DNA of 64,000 nucleotides from Acidobacteriaceae bacterium (GTDB taxonomy: Bacteria > Acidobacteriota > Terriglobia > Terriglobales > Acidobacteriaceae): positions 57,988 to 121,987 of the forward strand of contig PLHW01000063.1 of assembly GCA_003139095.1 (NCBI GenBank), in the 5' to 3' direction. Positions 1 to 8,390 of this stretch are shown in pieces; positions within the stretch are counted from its first letter, which is position 1, and each line of letters begins with the position of its first letter. A program made the translations under genes and the position numbers. The notes below the pieces were generated by a model, which worked only from the letters and a program-made list of their open reading frames with translations, was not told where the DNA came from and did not search any database.

Positions 1-117
1 CTAAAACAAGCATTCAGACATTGTACGAGTCCCGCCTGCGCGCTCCATAAGCAGCTGCGACCCAAAGTCACGCCACCGCCCCTAATCTTTTTCTCGGGAA
101 ATGACCCCATATTCCCC

Positions 118-152
118 GAACTGTCGCGCTTACTAGTGAAGGCAAACAGTTC
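118..152. promoter_or_regulatory. Possible operator-like inverted repeat
   Basis: GAACTGT (118-124) and ACAGTTC (146-152) are exact reverse complements separated by 21 bases, about two helical turns, 70 bases upstream of the secreted-protein gene. The layout suits a dimeric regulator, but seven-base arms can arise by chance. Confidence 0.25.
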
Positions 153-221
153 GATCGTTTCAACCTCTCTTGGGCGATCAGTTGGACCTTCCAAATCAAA
201 TCAAAAAACGGAGATTACAAA

Positions 222-914
222 ATGAAACTCAAGATGATCCTCGCCGCACTAGTTGTTCTGTCCCTGAGCTCCTCCGGAGCTTTCGCCCAAGCCGGCACAC
301 CCATTACCAGCATTCCCTCCTGGGAAGTTGCCTCGGAGTTCAACGATAGCGCCAACCCCTCCGGCGTCTGGAGTTATTGCACCAAACTGACCACGTTCGC
401 CACGTCATGCTCGCCGCTTTCCGCTCCTTACGCGGAGATGTACGATCCCACCGACATAGTCGGCTGGACCGATCCCACCGGCAGTGGAGCGACCATCGCC
501 CACAACGTTCACCCCGTGCCCTTCACCACTTCCAACCCTTACCCGATCACCGTCCCCGCGCACGCGCTCGCGATGAGCCCGGGAGCCGGAGGCCAATATG
601 CCGTCCTTCGCTTCAAAGCTCCGGCTAAGGGTTCGTACAAAATAAGCGGCCAGTTCTACGTGCTCGACGCCACCAACTTTGGCCCCGGCGTCTACTGGAA
701 CACGACCGACGTCGAGATCGTCAAAAACAGCACCACCTCCGTCTTCTCCAGCACTACCGATTACCTCTTTGGCCTGAAGTGGACCAGCTTCACTAGCAAA
801 ACGGTCGTCATGAACACGGGAGACACACTGGATTTCCAGGTGGGCTATGGCTCAAACGGCAACAACTACTTCGACACCGATGGTCTGAACGCGGTCATCG
901 AAAAGATCAAATAG
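222..914 (+). CDS. Secreted protein of unknown function
   Basis: A 230-residue protein whose first 23-24 residues are a clear Sec signal peptide: basic start (MKLK), hydrophobic core, and an AFA-QA cleavage site. The mature part is rich in Thr, Ser, Gly and aromatic residues in alternating stretches, as expected for an all-beta, jelly-roll-like extracellular domain; no catalytic motif was recognised. The start is supported by GGAG at 210-213, eight bases before the ATG. It stands alone and ends at a bidirectional hairpin shared with the convergent gene downstream. I do not recognise the family; a carbohydrate-binding or structural role is possible but not shown. Confidence 0.8.
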   Translation: MKLKMILAALVVLSLSSSGAFAQAGTPITSIPSWEVASEFNDSANPSGVWSYCTKLTTFATSCSPLSAPYAEMYDPTDIVGWTDPTGSGATIAHNVHPVPFTTSNPYPITVPAHALAMSPGAGGQYAVLRFKAPAKGSYKISGQFYVLDATNFGPGVYWNTTDVEIVKNSTTSVFSSTTDYLFGLKWTSFTSKTVVMNTGDTLDFQVGYGSNGNNYFDTDGLNAVIEKIK

Positions 915-952
915 GCCGGTTCCTTCGTCCAGCCCGGCCGTTCGCAACTATC

Positions 953-990
953 GAAAAAATCCCCGCCCAAGCGCAAGCAAGGGCGGGGTT
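953..990. terminator. Bidirectional rho-independent terminator
   Basis: CCCCGCCC (961-968) pairs with GGGCGGGG (981-988) around a 12-base loop. On the minus strand the stem is followed by a T-run (the A-run near 954-959), so it best serves the unknown minus-strand gene; on the plus strand only TTCCTT follows. It sits between two convergent genes. Confidence 0.75.
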
Positions 991-1029
991 CCTTATGTAT
1001 GAATTGTTTGATTTTGCGCCAGGCGGTAC

Positions 1030-1521
1030 CTATTCCAGCGCCTCCGGCTCAATCGAAATATTCTTTTCGCCCTTCGCCCGCTTCTCCCAATATTTCTTCA
1101 CCCACGCCTCGTAGCTCTTGCCCGCCGCCGTGTCCCGCCCGGTAAACGCGACCCCCGCGATCTCGGAATACGCAATCGCCGGCCGCTCGTTACCGGAGGT
1201 GAGCATCAATCGCACAAACGAATCGCTCAGCGTCTTGCCGATTCGCCGGTCAAACAAATATCCCGTGATCTCGGACCCGTCCCGCCGCCTGATCGTGATA
1301 TCCCCGCGATAGTCAAACGCCTTTTCGATCACCGCCCGCACGTCCGCCTCATTCGCCAGTTCCGGAATCCAGCCCTGCAAATTTTCCCGCTCGAACCCGG
1401 GAACCACTTCCAGTTCATCATGTGTGGTGGGTTGTACTGCCGATGGGACTGAAGCTCCAACCTGTGCCGCTGCCGGAACACCATGGGGCGGAGGTTCGTG
1501 CCCGTGTTCGCGTCCGCTCAT
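1030..1521 (-). CDS. Unknown protein encoded with hpnH
   Basis: A 163-residue soluble protein. The first ~35 residues are His/Pro/Ala rich and probably disordered. The rest forms a compact alpha/beta region with the notable stretch ITIRRRDGSEITGYLFDRR (about 76-94) and a basic C-terminal helix (KKYWEKRAKGEKN). Its start overlaps the hpnH stop by four bases (ATGA), so the two are translationally coupled. There is no signal peptide and no known catalytic motif. Coupling to HpnH suggests a link to hopanoid or membrane-lipid metabolism, but that is inference from position only. Confidence 0.8.
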   Translation of the reverse strand: MSGREHGHEPPPHGVPAAAQVGASVPSAVQPTTHDELEVVPGFERENLQGWIPELANEADVRAVIEKAFDYRGDITIRRRDGSEITGYLFDRRIGKTLSDSFVRLMLTSGNERPAIAYSEIAGVAFTGRDTAAGKSYEAWVKKYWEKRAKGEKNISIEPEALE

Positions 1522-2693
1522 GCGTGCGTTTCTTCCACCGCGGAGCCATTCTCGCCCACCGAAACTCCAGCCGAGTCAACCGAAGGCCCCGCCGTCTGCG
1601 CATCGTGAATCTGTACCAGCGGATTGTGCGAATAAACCGGCCGTATCTCGCGATTCAAGTCGGACGCCGCCTCCTGATCCGGATAAAGAGAAAACGTGGC
1701 CTTCACCGTGTCGACGAATCCCCGCAACGACCCAAACGTGTCATCCACCGAAGTCGGCTCATACCCGCAGTGCACCATGCAATTCGCGCATTGCGGATTC
1801 CCCGACTGCGTCCCATACGCATCCCAGTCGGTCGTCTCCATCAATTCCTTATACGACTCCGCATACCCGTCCTGTAGCAGGTAACACGGCTTCTGCCAGC
1901 CGAACAGGTTATACGTCGGCATTCCCCACGGCGTGCAATTGTAGCTGCGCTTGCCCATCAGGTATTCCAGAAACAGCGGCGACTGGTTAAAGCGCCAGTT
2001 CTTTTTCCGGTTCGAAAGCATTGCCCGAAAAAGTCTCCGCGTCCGCGCCCGCCCCAAAAAGTGCTTCTGGTCCGGCGCCTTGTCATACGAATATCCCGGC
2101 GAGAGCATCATGCTCTCCACACCCGCGTCCATCATCTCGTCGAAAAAATCGCGCACGCTCTTCGGGTCCGCCCCGTCAAACAGCGTCGTATTCGTGGTCA
2201 CGCGAAACCCAGCCTGCACCGCCTTGCGAATCGCTTCCACCGCGATCTCGTATCCGCCTTCGCGGCACACCGAAAAATCGTGGTGCTCCTTCTGTCCATC
2301 CACGTGCACCGAAAAACTCAGGTACTTACTCGGCTTGAACAGCTGCAGCTTCTCTTCCAGCAGCAGCGCATTCGTGCACAGGTAAATGTATTTCCTGCGC
2401 GCCACCAGCCCTTCCACAATCTCCGCAATCTGCGGATGCATCAGCGGCTCGCCGCCCGGAATGGAAACCACGGGCGCATTGCACTCATCCACCGCCTTGA
2501 AGCACTCTTCGGGCGTCAGGTCTTTTTTCAGGATGTGCGCCGGATACTGAATCTTCCCGCAACCCGCGCACGCCAGGTTGCAGCGGAAAAGCGGCTCCAG
2601 CATCAGCACCAGCGGATAGCGTTTCCGTCCTGCGAGCTTCTGCCGCAGCACATACGTCGCCACCGTCCACATCTGAGATACGGGAACTGCCAT
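1518..2693 (-). CDS. hpnH: Hopanoid radical SAM protein HpnH (adenosylhopane synthase)
   Basis: HpnH uses S-adenosylmethionine and a [4Fe-4S] cluster to add the 5'-deoxyadenosyl group to diploptene, giving adenosylhopane, the first step in making extended (C35) hopanoids. The radical SAM signature is CNLACAGC with cysteines at about residues 39, 43 and 46 (C-x3-C-x2-C), followed by the conserved GGEP at about 81-84; the length (about 391 aa) and overall sequence fit HpnH. The ATG at 2693 is preferred over the GTG just before it because GGAGGG lies immediately upstream. It is fourth in a minus-strand run behind rarA and the GAF-phosphatase and overlaps an unknown gene. No squalene-hopene cyclase or other hpn gene is in the window. 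Confidence 0.9.
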   Translation of the reverse strand: MAVPVSQMWTVATYVLRQKLAGRKRYPLVLMLEPLFRCNLACAGCGKIQYPAHILKKDLTPEECFKAVDECNAPVVSIPGGEPLMHPQIAEIVEGLVARRKYIYLCTNALLLEEKLQLFKPSKYLSFSVHVDGQKEHHDFSVCREGGYEIAVEAIRKAVQAGFRVTTNTTLFDGADPKSVRDFFDEMMDAGVESMMLSPGYSYDKAPDQKHFLGRARTRRLFRAMLSNRKKNWRFNQSPLFLEYLMGKRSYNCTPWGMPTYNLFGWQKPCYLLQDGYAESYKELMETTDWDAYGTQSGNPQCANCMVHCGYEPTSVDDTFGSLRGFVDTVKATFSLYPDQEAASDLNREIRPVYSHNPLVQIHDAQTAGPSVDSAGVSVGENGSAVEETHA

Positions 2694-2779
2694 CACCCCT
2701 CCGGCACTATCGTATCTCTCATCATATCGGAAAATGTATCCGGCGGGCTGCCGAGATACGCAGAACCGAAACCCTTAAA

Positions 2780-4099
2780 TCACGCAGCCGCACATGGCAG
2801 GTCGAGCTGCCGCCCCTCTTCCCGCACCAGAATGACGGTCGCGTCATCGCGCAGCCCCGCGCCATTCGCGAACTTTTTCACGTCCGAGATCAGACTCTCC
2901 GGCGTCACATCGGGCAATCGCATTTGCGCTAGAAGCCGGGTTGCTCCGTATTCTTCCTCCGGCTCGACTTCAGCCTCCGTAATTCCGTCCGAGTAAAACA
3001 CAATCCGCGAATCGGGAGTCAGATCGATTTCCACCTCGGAAAATTTCGACGCCGACACTCCCAGCGGCAGCCCCTGCTCGGTCTCAATCCAGCGATAGCC
3101 CGACCCCTCCACAAACAGCGGCGGCAGATGCCCGGCATTGGCCAGGCGTAGTTTTCGCCACCGAGGGTCAAGCTCCGCATAGATCATGGTCACAAATCGT
3201 CCGTCGGGAAAATCTTCCAGCAGCATTCCATTCAACCGGCTCAGAACTTCCCCTGGCCCTGAGCTGATCGGCGCCAGCGAGCGCAGCACGCCGCGCGTTG
3301 CCGACATCAACAGCGCCGCCGCCGTACCCTTACCCGAAACATCCGCCAGCACCAATCCCCATCGCCGCTCGGGCAGCGGAATAAAGTCGTACCAGTCCCC
3401 GCCCACGGCGCCCGCCGGCACCGAAACTCCCGACACGCGAAACCCCGGAATCAGCGGCGACGAGCGCGGCAACAGCGCCTGCTGGATCGTCCGCGCCTCT
3501 TCCGCCTCGCGCGTCATCTGTTCGCGCCGTTTATGTTCATCATGAAAGCGCCGCGCGTTGTGCACCGCTACCGCTACATGCGAGCACAGTCCCTGCAGCA
3601 GCCGCAGCTCCGTCTCGCAAAACGCATCGAGGTCATGATGCGACGCCGTGAATACGCCCACCAGATCGCCGTCCACTTCCAGCGGAATCGCCACCTCCGA
3701 CTGCGTTGCAGGTTCGCACGCCACATAATACGGATCGCGGCTCACATCGGGCGCGTAGTGCATCTTACGCGTCAGCGCCACATGCCCTGACATCCCCGAC
3801 GCGCCCTGCTTGCCAATCTGGAAGTGATGCCCCTTCCCGTGCAACGTGCACCCCTTCACTCCGGCCAGCAGCAACTCGTTGTTCTTGGCTTCATGCAGGT
3901 AGAGATTGATCTCCACGCATCCCAGCGAGTCCGAAACCTCGTCGACCACACGCTCGATAATTTCGTCCAGGTTCAGTGTGGAAGTGATGCGCTGCGCCGA
4001 CTTTTGCAGTCGCACCAACTCGGCAACCCTTAGATTGACCGCGGCATTGAGAGAGGTATTGGTTGCGGGATCGAACTCGGAATGCAAACTTGTGGCCAT
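2780..4099 (-). CDS. GAF-domain PP2C-type serine phosphatase (RsbU-like)
   Basis: A 439-residue cytoplasmic signalling protein. Residues about 30-185 form a GAF sensor domain; residues about 195-425 form a SpoIIE/PP2C phosphatase domain with the metal-binding acidic motifs GGDWYDF, LADVSGKGTAAALL and a terminal RDDATVILVR. Proteins of this build dephosphorylate anti-sigma-factor antagonists (STAS proteins) in partner-switching circuits. The start is strongly supported by AGGAGG five bases upstream. No partner anti-sigma factor or STAS gene is adjacent, so its target is elsewhere. It lies between rarA and hpnH with gaps of 98 and 83 bases. Confidence 0.9.
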   Translation of the reverse strand: MATSLHSEFDPATNTSLNAAVNLRVAELVRLQKSAQRITSTLNLDEIIERVVDEVSDSLGCVEINLYLHEAKNNELLLAGVKGCTLHGKGHHFQIGKQGASGMSGHVALTRKMHYAPDVSRDPYYVACEPATQSEVAIPLEVDGDLVGVFTASHHDLDAFCETELRLLQGLCSHVAVAVHNARRFHDEHKRREQMTREAEEARTIQQALLPRSSPLIPGFRVSGVSVPAGAVGGDWYDFIPLPERRWGLVLADVSGKGTAAALLMSATRGVLRSLAPISSGPGEVLSRLNGMLLEDFPDGRFVTMIYAELDPRWRKLRLANAGHLPPLFVEGSGYRWIETEQGLPLGVSASKFSEVEIDLTPDSRIVFYSDGITEAEVEPEEEYGATRLLAQMRLPDVTPESLISDVKKFANGAGLRDDATVILVREEGRQLDLPCAAA

Positions 4100-4197
4100 G
4101 CGCGCCTCCTGGAGAAGTGGCCAGAAACGAGAAGCTCAAAACGAGTAGTGGCCGGGTACGAAAATCCCTCAAAAACCACTCTTACAGATTCCCGGCC

Positions 4198-5562
4198 CTA
4201 CCCTCCAGATTCTCTTTTTGTTCGGTGCGAGGCGCCCTGCTTTACGCGCTTGATCTCCTCCAGCCGCTCGCGAATCCGCTTCTCCACGCCCTCGTTCGTG
4301 GGCCGGTAATACACGCGATCTCGCAGGCTGTCCGGCAGGCATTGCATGTCGGCCACTTTCTCTTCCGCGTCATGCGCGTACTGGTATCCCTTACCGTAAC
4401 CTAATCCCTTCATCAGCGCGGTCGGCGCATTCCGCAAATGCAGCGGAACCGGTTCCGCCGCCGTCTCCTCCACGTCCTGCTGCACCGCCCCGTAAGCCGT
4501 GTAAAGCGCGTTCGATTTCGGCGCCGCGCACAGATACACGATCGCCTGCGCCAGCGCCAGGTTTCCTTCCGGCATCCCGATAAAATCCACCGCATCCCGC
4601 GCCGCCATGCACAGCGCCAGCGCGTTCGGCTCCGCCAACCCGATGTCCTCCACCGCCATGCGCACCACCCGCCGCGCAATGTACAGCGGATCTTCCCCCG
4701 CATCCAGCATCCGCCCCAGCCAGTACAGCGCCGCGTCAGGGTCGCTGTTGCGCACCGATTTATGCAGCGCAGAAATCAGGTTGTAATGTTCTTCGCCCGA
4801 TTTGTCGTAGAGCAGCACGCGCCTTTGCAGCGCCTCATGCGCGACTTCATCGGTAATGGCCTTCGCGCCCGCCTGCTCCGCCAGTGACGCCGCTACTTCC
4901 AGCGCGTTATAAGCGCTCCGCGCATCGCCGCTCGAGTAGGCCGCAATTTTCGCGAGCACCTCGCCCGCCGCCTGCAACCGCAACTCGCCCAACCCGCGCT
5001 CCCCGTCCCCGAGCGCCCGCCGCAGCAGCGTCACGATCTGCTCTTCACTCAGTTGCTGGAGCACATACACTCTGCACCGCGACAGCAGCGCGCCGTTAAT
5101 TTCAAACGACGGATTCTCCGTCGTCGCCCCAATCAGACGGATGTTTCCCTTCTCCACGTGTGGCAGAAAAGCGTCCTGCTGCGCTTTATTAAAGCGGTGA
5201 ATCTCGTCCACGAAAACGATGGTCCGCGTGCCATACTGCCGCGCGCGCTCCGCGTCCGCCATCACCTGCTTAATCTCTTTAATTCCCGCCAGCACCGCCG
5301 AAAATTCGATGAACTCCGCTTTCGTCAGCCGCGCAATAATTTTCGCCAGCGTCGTCTTTCCCGTCCCCGGAGGCCCCCAGAAAATCATCGACGCCGGATC
5401 GTCGCGCTCAATCTGCACCCGCAGCGGCTTGCCCGGCCCCACCAGGTGTTCCTGCCCGACAAATTCTTCCAGCGACCGTGGCCGCATCCGGTCCGCCAAA
5501 GGCCGCTTCCCCGGCCCCGCCGGCTCAACATTCGGTATAGGCGCAAAAAGACTCATAGACAT
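4198..5562 (-). CDS. rarA: Replication-associated recombination ATPase RarA/MgsA
   Basis: RarA (MgsA, relative of eukaryotic WRNIP1) is a clamp-loader-like AAA+ ATPase that acts at stalled forks. Visible features are Walker A GPPGTGKT (about residues 63-70), Walker B IVFVDEIHRF (about 113-122), a sensor region GATTENPSFE, and the family's C-terminal tetramerisation region with GEDPLYIARRVVRMAVEDIGLA and LMKGLGYGKGYQYAHD. At 454 aa it is full length. Two ATGs (5562 and 5556) are possible; neither has a good Shine-Dalgarno because an AT-rich inverted repeat abuts the start. It is followed by the GAF-phosphatase gene. Confidence 0.95.
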   Translation of the reverse strand: MSMSLFAPIPNVEPAGPGKRPLADRMRPRSLEEFVGQEHLVGPGKPLRVQIERDDPASMIFWGPPGTGKTTLAKIIARLTKAEFIEFSAVLAGIKEIKQVMADAERARQYGTRTIVFVDEIHRFNKAQQDAFLPHVEKGNIRLIGATTENPSFEINGALLSRCRVYVLQQLSEEQIVTLLRRALGDGERGLGELRLQAAGEVLAKIAAYSSGDARSAYNALEVAASLAEQAGAKAITDEVAHEALQRRVLLYDKSGEEHYNLISALHKSVRNSDPDAALYWLGRMLDAGEDPLYIARRVVRMAVEDIGLAEPNALALCMAARDAVDFIGMPEGNLALAQAIVYLCAAPKSNALYTAYGAVQQDVEETAAEPVPLHLRNAPTALMKGLGYGKGYQYAHDAEEKVADMQCLPDSLRDRVYYRPTNEGVEKRIRERLEEIKRVKQGASHRTKRESGG

Positions 5563-5634
5563 TTGTAATTGGTAATTTGAAATTGGTAATTGAAAGTCCA
5601 GCGTTGGCAGCGGCGTTCAAATTACCAATTACAA
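5563..5634. repeat. AT-rich perfect 19-bp inverted repeat beside the rarA start
   Basis: TTGTAATTGGTAATTTGAA at 5563-5581 is repeated exactly as its reverse complement at 5616-5634. The words AATTGGTAAT, AAATTAC and CAAATT recur several more times up to about 5677, including inside the loop. The element fills the whole gap between the trmH-like gene and rarA and replaces the usual ribosome-binding region. The composition is sharply lower in GC than the flanking genes. Confidence 0.75.
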
Positions 5635-5671
5635 ATCGCAAATTACAAATTCCGTGGTTCAAATTGCCAAA

Positions 5672-6550
5672 TTACAAACTCCCCCTCCGCTCTCTCGCGC
5701 ACTCATACAGCACAATGCTCGCCGCCACTCCCGCATTCAGCGACTCCACCACTGCCGCCTGCGGAATTGCCAGCGTCTCATCCATCTGATGCATGATCTC
5801 GCCCCCCAGTCCCGCCCCCTCGTTGCCGATAAATATCGCCAATGGCAAACTCCAGTTCGCCTCCGGCAGCGGCGTCCCGTTGTGTGACGATGTCGCCAGC
5901 AGCCGCACTCCCCGCTCCCGCAACCGCGGAATCAGCTCCGCCGTGGACGTCTGCACAAATCGCAGCCGGAAAATCGATCCCGCCGATCCTCGCAACACCT
6001 TCGAGTTGTACGGACTCACCGTTCCCTCCGCCAGAAACACCCCCGCTGCCCCAAACGCCTCCGCCGACCGCAAAATCGTCCCCAGATTCCCCGGGTCCTG
6101 AATCCCGCACACCACCACAATCGGCCCTTCCTTCGCTCGCTCCAGCACCCGCTCCGTCGACCGCGCCTGCATCTTCACTAGCGCCGCCACCCCCTGCGGA
6201 GTCTCGCTCGGCACAATCGAATTAAACAGCGCGCTCGGCAAAATCAGCGTCTCCGTTCCATGTCCGATCTGCGCCAGCAACTTCTCCGCCAGCGGCCGCG
6301 CCGCCTCGCTGAAAAAAACGCTCTCCAGCTTCTGCCCAGTCCGCAAAGCCTCTTCCACCAGTTTCACGCCTTCGATCGCGCACTCTCCCTGCTCGGTCAA
6401 TCGGCCCTGCCGGAAGGCCAGCCGCAGTTCTTTCAGCCGCGCATTGTGCCGCCCCGTCACTGGCCGCAATCGTTCTCCCGCATTGCGATTCCGCGCGCTC
6501 CTCGCGTCCTGCTTCATTCCCGGCATTCCCATCAGCATACGCCCGCCCAC
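5672..6550 (-). CDS. TrmH/SpoU-family RNA 2'-O-methyltransferase
   Basis: A SPOUT-class methyltransferase that probably methylates a ribose in tRNA or rRNA. The three SpoU motifs are present in order: DPGNLGTILRSAEAFGA, IFIGNEGAGL and ESLNAGVAASIVLYE near the C-terminus. The N-terminal part (about residues 25-115) resembles the SpoU substrate-binding domain (LKELRLAFRQGRL...EGVKLVEEAL). Several in-frame ATGs lie in the first 12 codons, so the exact start is uncertain; the region from VTGRHN onward is certainly coding. It heads the run leading to rarA. The specific RNA target cannot be told from the sequence. Confidence 0.9.
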   Translation of the reverse strand: MGGRMLMGMPGMKQDARSARNRNAGERLRPVTGRHNARLKELRLAFRQGRLTEQGECAIEGVKLVEEALRTGQKLESVFFSEAARPLAEKLLAQIGHGTETLILPSALFNSIVPSETPQGVAALVKMQARSTERVLERAKEGPIVVVCGIQDPGNLGTILRSAEAFGAAGVFLAEGTVSPYNSKVLRGSAGSIFRLRFVQTSTAELIPRLRERGVRLLATSSHNGTPLPEANWSLPLAIFIGNEGAGLGGEIMHQMDETLAIPQAAVVESLNAGVAASIVLYECARERRGSL

Positions 6551-6736
6551 CGCAGAATCCGAGCGCCTGCCCCCCTTAAATCAACTCGCCGAATGCGCCT
6601 TCGTCAACCAAACTCATTCGCCCCTGTTAAGTGCGCGGCGCACTTCGAGACCGGCCCGATATGTGATACATTGCAGTGTGTTTAGCCGACAACCTCTCAG
6701 CCGATGATTCTGCGCTGAAACCAGGAAGGGACCCGC

Positions 6737-7375
6737 GTGCGCGCTGAAATCCTGAAAATTCAAGCTGAAACCCCGGAGGCATCGCTCATCAAGTACGCCG
6801 CCGAGCAGATTCAAGCCGGCCACGTGCTCGGCATGCCCACCGACACGTTCTACGGCCTCGCCGCCGATCCGTTCAATCTGCGCGCCGTCGAGCGCGTCTA
6901 TGAAATCAAGTCGCGCCTGCGCCACAAGCCGCTCTCGCTCTTGATTGAGCACGTCGATCAGGCCGAAGAATTCGCCCGCCCCCTGCCCGATGATTTTCAT
7001 CTGCTCGCGCGCCGCTTCTGGCCCGGCCCGCTGACCATGATCGTTCCCGCCGCCTCCCACTTGCCCCTCAAAGTCACCGCCAACACCGGCAACGTCGCGC
7101 TCCGCGTGCCCGCCGCCGAAATCCCGCTGGCCATCGTGCGCGCCCTCAAAATTCCCATCACCGCCACGTCCGCCAACCTCAGCGGCGCTGTCGAATGCAC
7201 TTCCGCCGAGCAGGTGCGCGAGCAACTCCAGGAGCGCATTGCCCTCATCGTCGATGGCGGGCCGTCGCCCCGCAATATGGCGTCCACTATCGTGTTCTTT
7301 AAAGAAGATGGCAGTTGGCAGATTTTGCGCGAAGGCGCAATCCCCGCCAAGGACATCGTCGAAGCGCTTTCTTAA
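6737..7375 (+). CDS. L-threonylcarbamoyladenylate synthase (Sua5/YciO/TsaC family)
   Basis: This enzyme makes threonylcarbamoyl-AMP from threonine, bicarbonate and ATP for the t6A modification of ANN-decoding tRNAs. The YrdC-fold signatures are clear: GMPTDTFYGLAADP near residue 35, KSRLRHKPLSLLI, FWPGPLTMIVPA, LRVPA and ITATSANLSG. At 212 aa it is the short form without a Sua5 C-terminal domain. The start is GTG at 6737 with AGGAAGGG a few bases upstream. It is divergent from the trmH-like gene and is followed after 74 bases by a YdcF-family gene on the same strand. Confidence 0.92.
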   Translation: MRAEILKIQAETPEASLIKYAAEQIQAGHVLGMPTDTFYGLAADPFNLRAVERVYEIKSRLRHKPLSLLIEHVDQAEEFARPLPDDFHLLARRFWPGPLTMIVPAASHLPLKVTANTGNVALRVPAAEIPLAIVRALKIPITATSANLSGAVECTSAEQVREQLQERIALIVDGGPSPRNMASTIVFFKEDGSWQILREGAIPAKDIVEALS

Positions 7376-7449
7376 ATCGGCATCGGATTTTCAGGCCTCA
7401 ACTCAACCGGCTGCGCGAAAACTGAAGGCGTGAACGTGGCAACCTGATC

Positions 7450-8073
7450 ATGTCCGCAGATCCAGCCAATCCCTCGAAGCCCCTCTGGTCGCGTCCTCTC
7501 CCCTTGTTCGTCCTGGCGCTGGCCGGCGCTCTCGTCTTATTCCTCGGCATCACCGGCCTTCGCATCGTGCGCGCCGCCGCCGAATCCCCTTCGCGCACAG
7601 CCGATGTGATCATCATCTTCGGCGCCGCCCAATATGCCGGCCATCCCTCGCCCGTCCTGCGCGCCCGCCTCGATCACGGCTTCGATCTCTTCGAAAAAGG
7701 TATGGCCCCCGTCGTCATCACCACCGGCGGCGCCGGACAGGATCCCGAATTCAGCGAAGGCGGCGTCGGCCGCGATTATCTTCTCCGCCGCGGCATCCCC
7801 GAGCGCGCTCTCATCGCCGAAACCCAGGGCTCCGACACTGCTCAATCCGCCGCCCGCGTCGCCAACATCATGCGCGTAAATGGCATGCGCAGTTGTATCG
7901 CTGTCAGCGATGCCTATCATGTCTTCCGCATCCGCGCCCTCCTCGAACGCGATGGCATCGCCGTCGAAGTTTCTCCCCGCCCCGAATCCCGCCCTCACTC
8001 CCTCCGCGAGCGCTTCCTGGCAGTACTGCGCGAAGCCACCAGCTATCTAGCCTGGAAATCCGGCCTCTCCTAG
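7450..8073 (+). CDS. YdcF/SanA family membrane-anchored protein (DUF218)
   Basis: A 207-residue protein with one N-terminal transmembrane segment (about residues 16-40, PLFVLALAGALVLFLGITGL). The DUF218 domain follows: DVIIIFGAAQ, VLRARLDHGFDLFEKG, VVITTGGAG, a glycine/acidic loop, AETQGSDTAQSAARVANIM and VSDAYHVFRIRALLERDGI. Family members (SanA, ElyC, YdcF) are envelope proteins linked to barrier function and cell-wall carrier-lipid metabolism; the catalytic role is not settled. It probably shares a transcript with the tsaC-like gene just upstream. Confidence 0.85.
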   Translation: MSADPANPSKPLWSRPLPLFVLALAGALVLFLGITGLRIVRAAAESPSRTADVIIIFGAAQYAGHPSPVLRARLDHGFDLFEKGMAPVVITTGGAGQDPEFSEGGVGRDYLLRRGIPERALIAETQGSDTAQSAARVANIMRVNGMRSCIAVSDAYHVFRIRALLERDGIAVEVSPRPESRPHSLRERFLAVLREATSYLAWKSGLS

Positions 8074-8102
8074 AGCACGTTTCATAACTCGGCTTTGGGA
8101 AG

Positions 8103-8122
8103 GGCACGGCTTTAGCCGTGCC
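8103..8122. repeat. Short dispersed hairpin (REP-like)
   Basis: GGCACGGC-TTTA-GCCGTGCC is a perfect eight-base stem with a four-base loop, just after the YdcF-family gene. Similar GC-stem/TT-loop hairpins occur at 31902-31921 and 63985-64000, all between genes. Confidence 0.5.
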
Positions 8123-8167
8123 GTCTACGGCTCGGATGAATGCGGGGTTTAGCCTAACTCGCGGCTC

Positions 8168-8219
8168 AAAAAAAAGCGCCGGCCAGCCCGTTTTCCTCCC
8201 CGAAAACGGCCCGACCGGC
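8168..8219 (-). terminator. Strong minus-strand terminator hairpin without an obvious gene
   Basis: Arms 8178-8195 and 8202-8219 pair over 18 positions with three mismatches. The A8 run at 8168-8175 becomes a T8 tract after the stem on the minus strand, so this is a textbook terminator for leftward transcription. The nearest genes on both sides are on the plus strand. The rest of 8074-8390 holds a REP-like hairpin and no coding sequence that I can see. Confidence 0.6.
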
Positions 8220-8390
8220 ACACTCGTGCTACTGCCCGTGGCTGCGCCCTTGAGATAAAATTTCCACTCAGCGGAGCCCTCGCGCCTTCCCTAAGCTCGA
8301 GGTGCGCCACGCATCGCCATTGTGCCGTTTGCTCTTATCGAAAGTCGTTAGCCCGTCTAAATTTTTTATTATTTTTTTCTCACCACTCCT

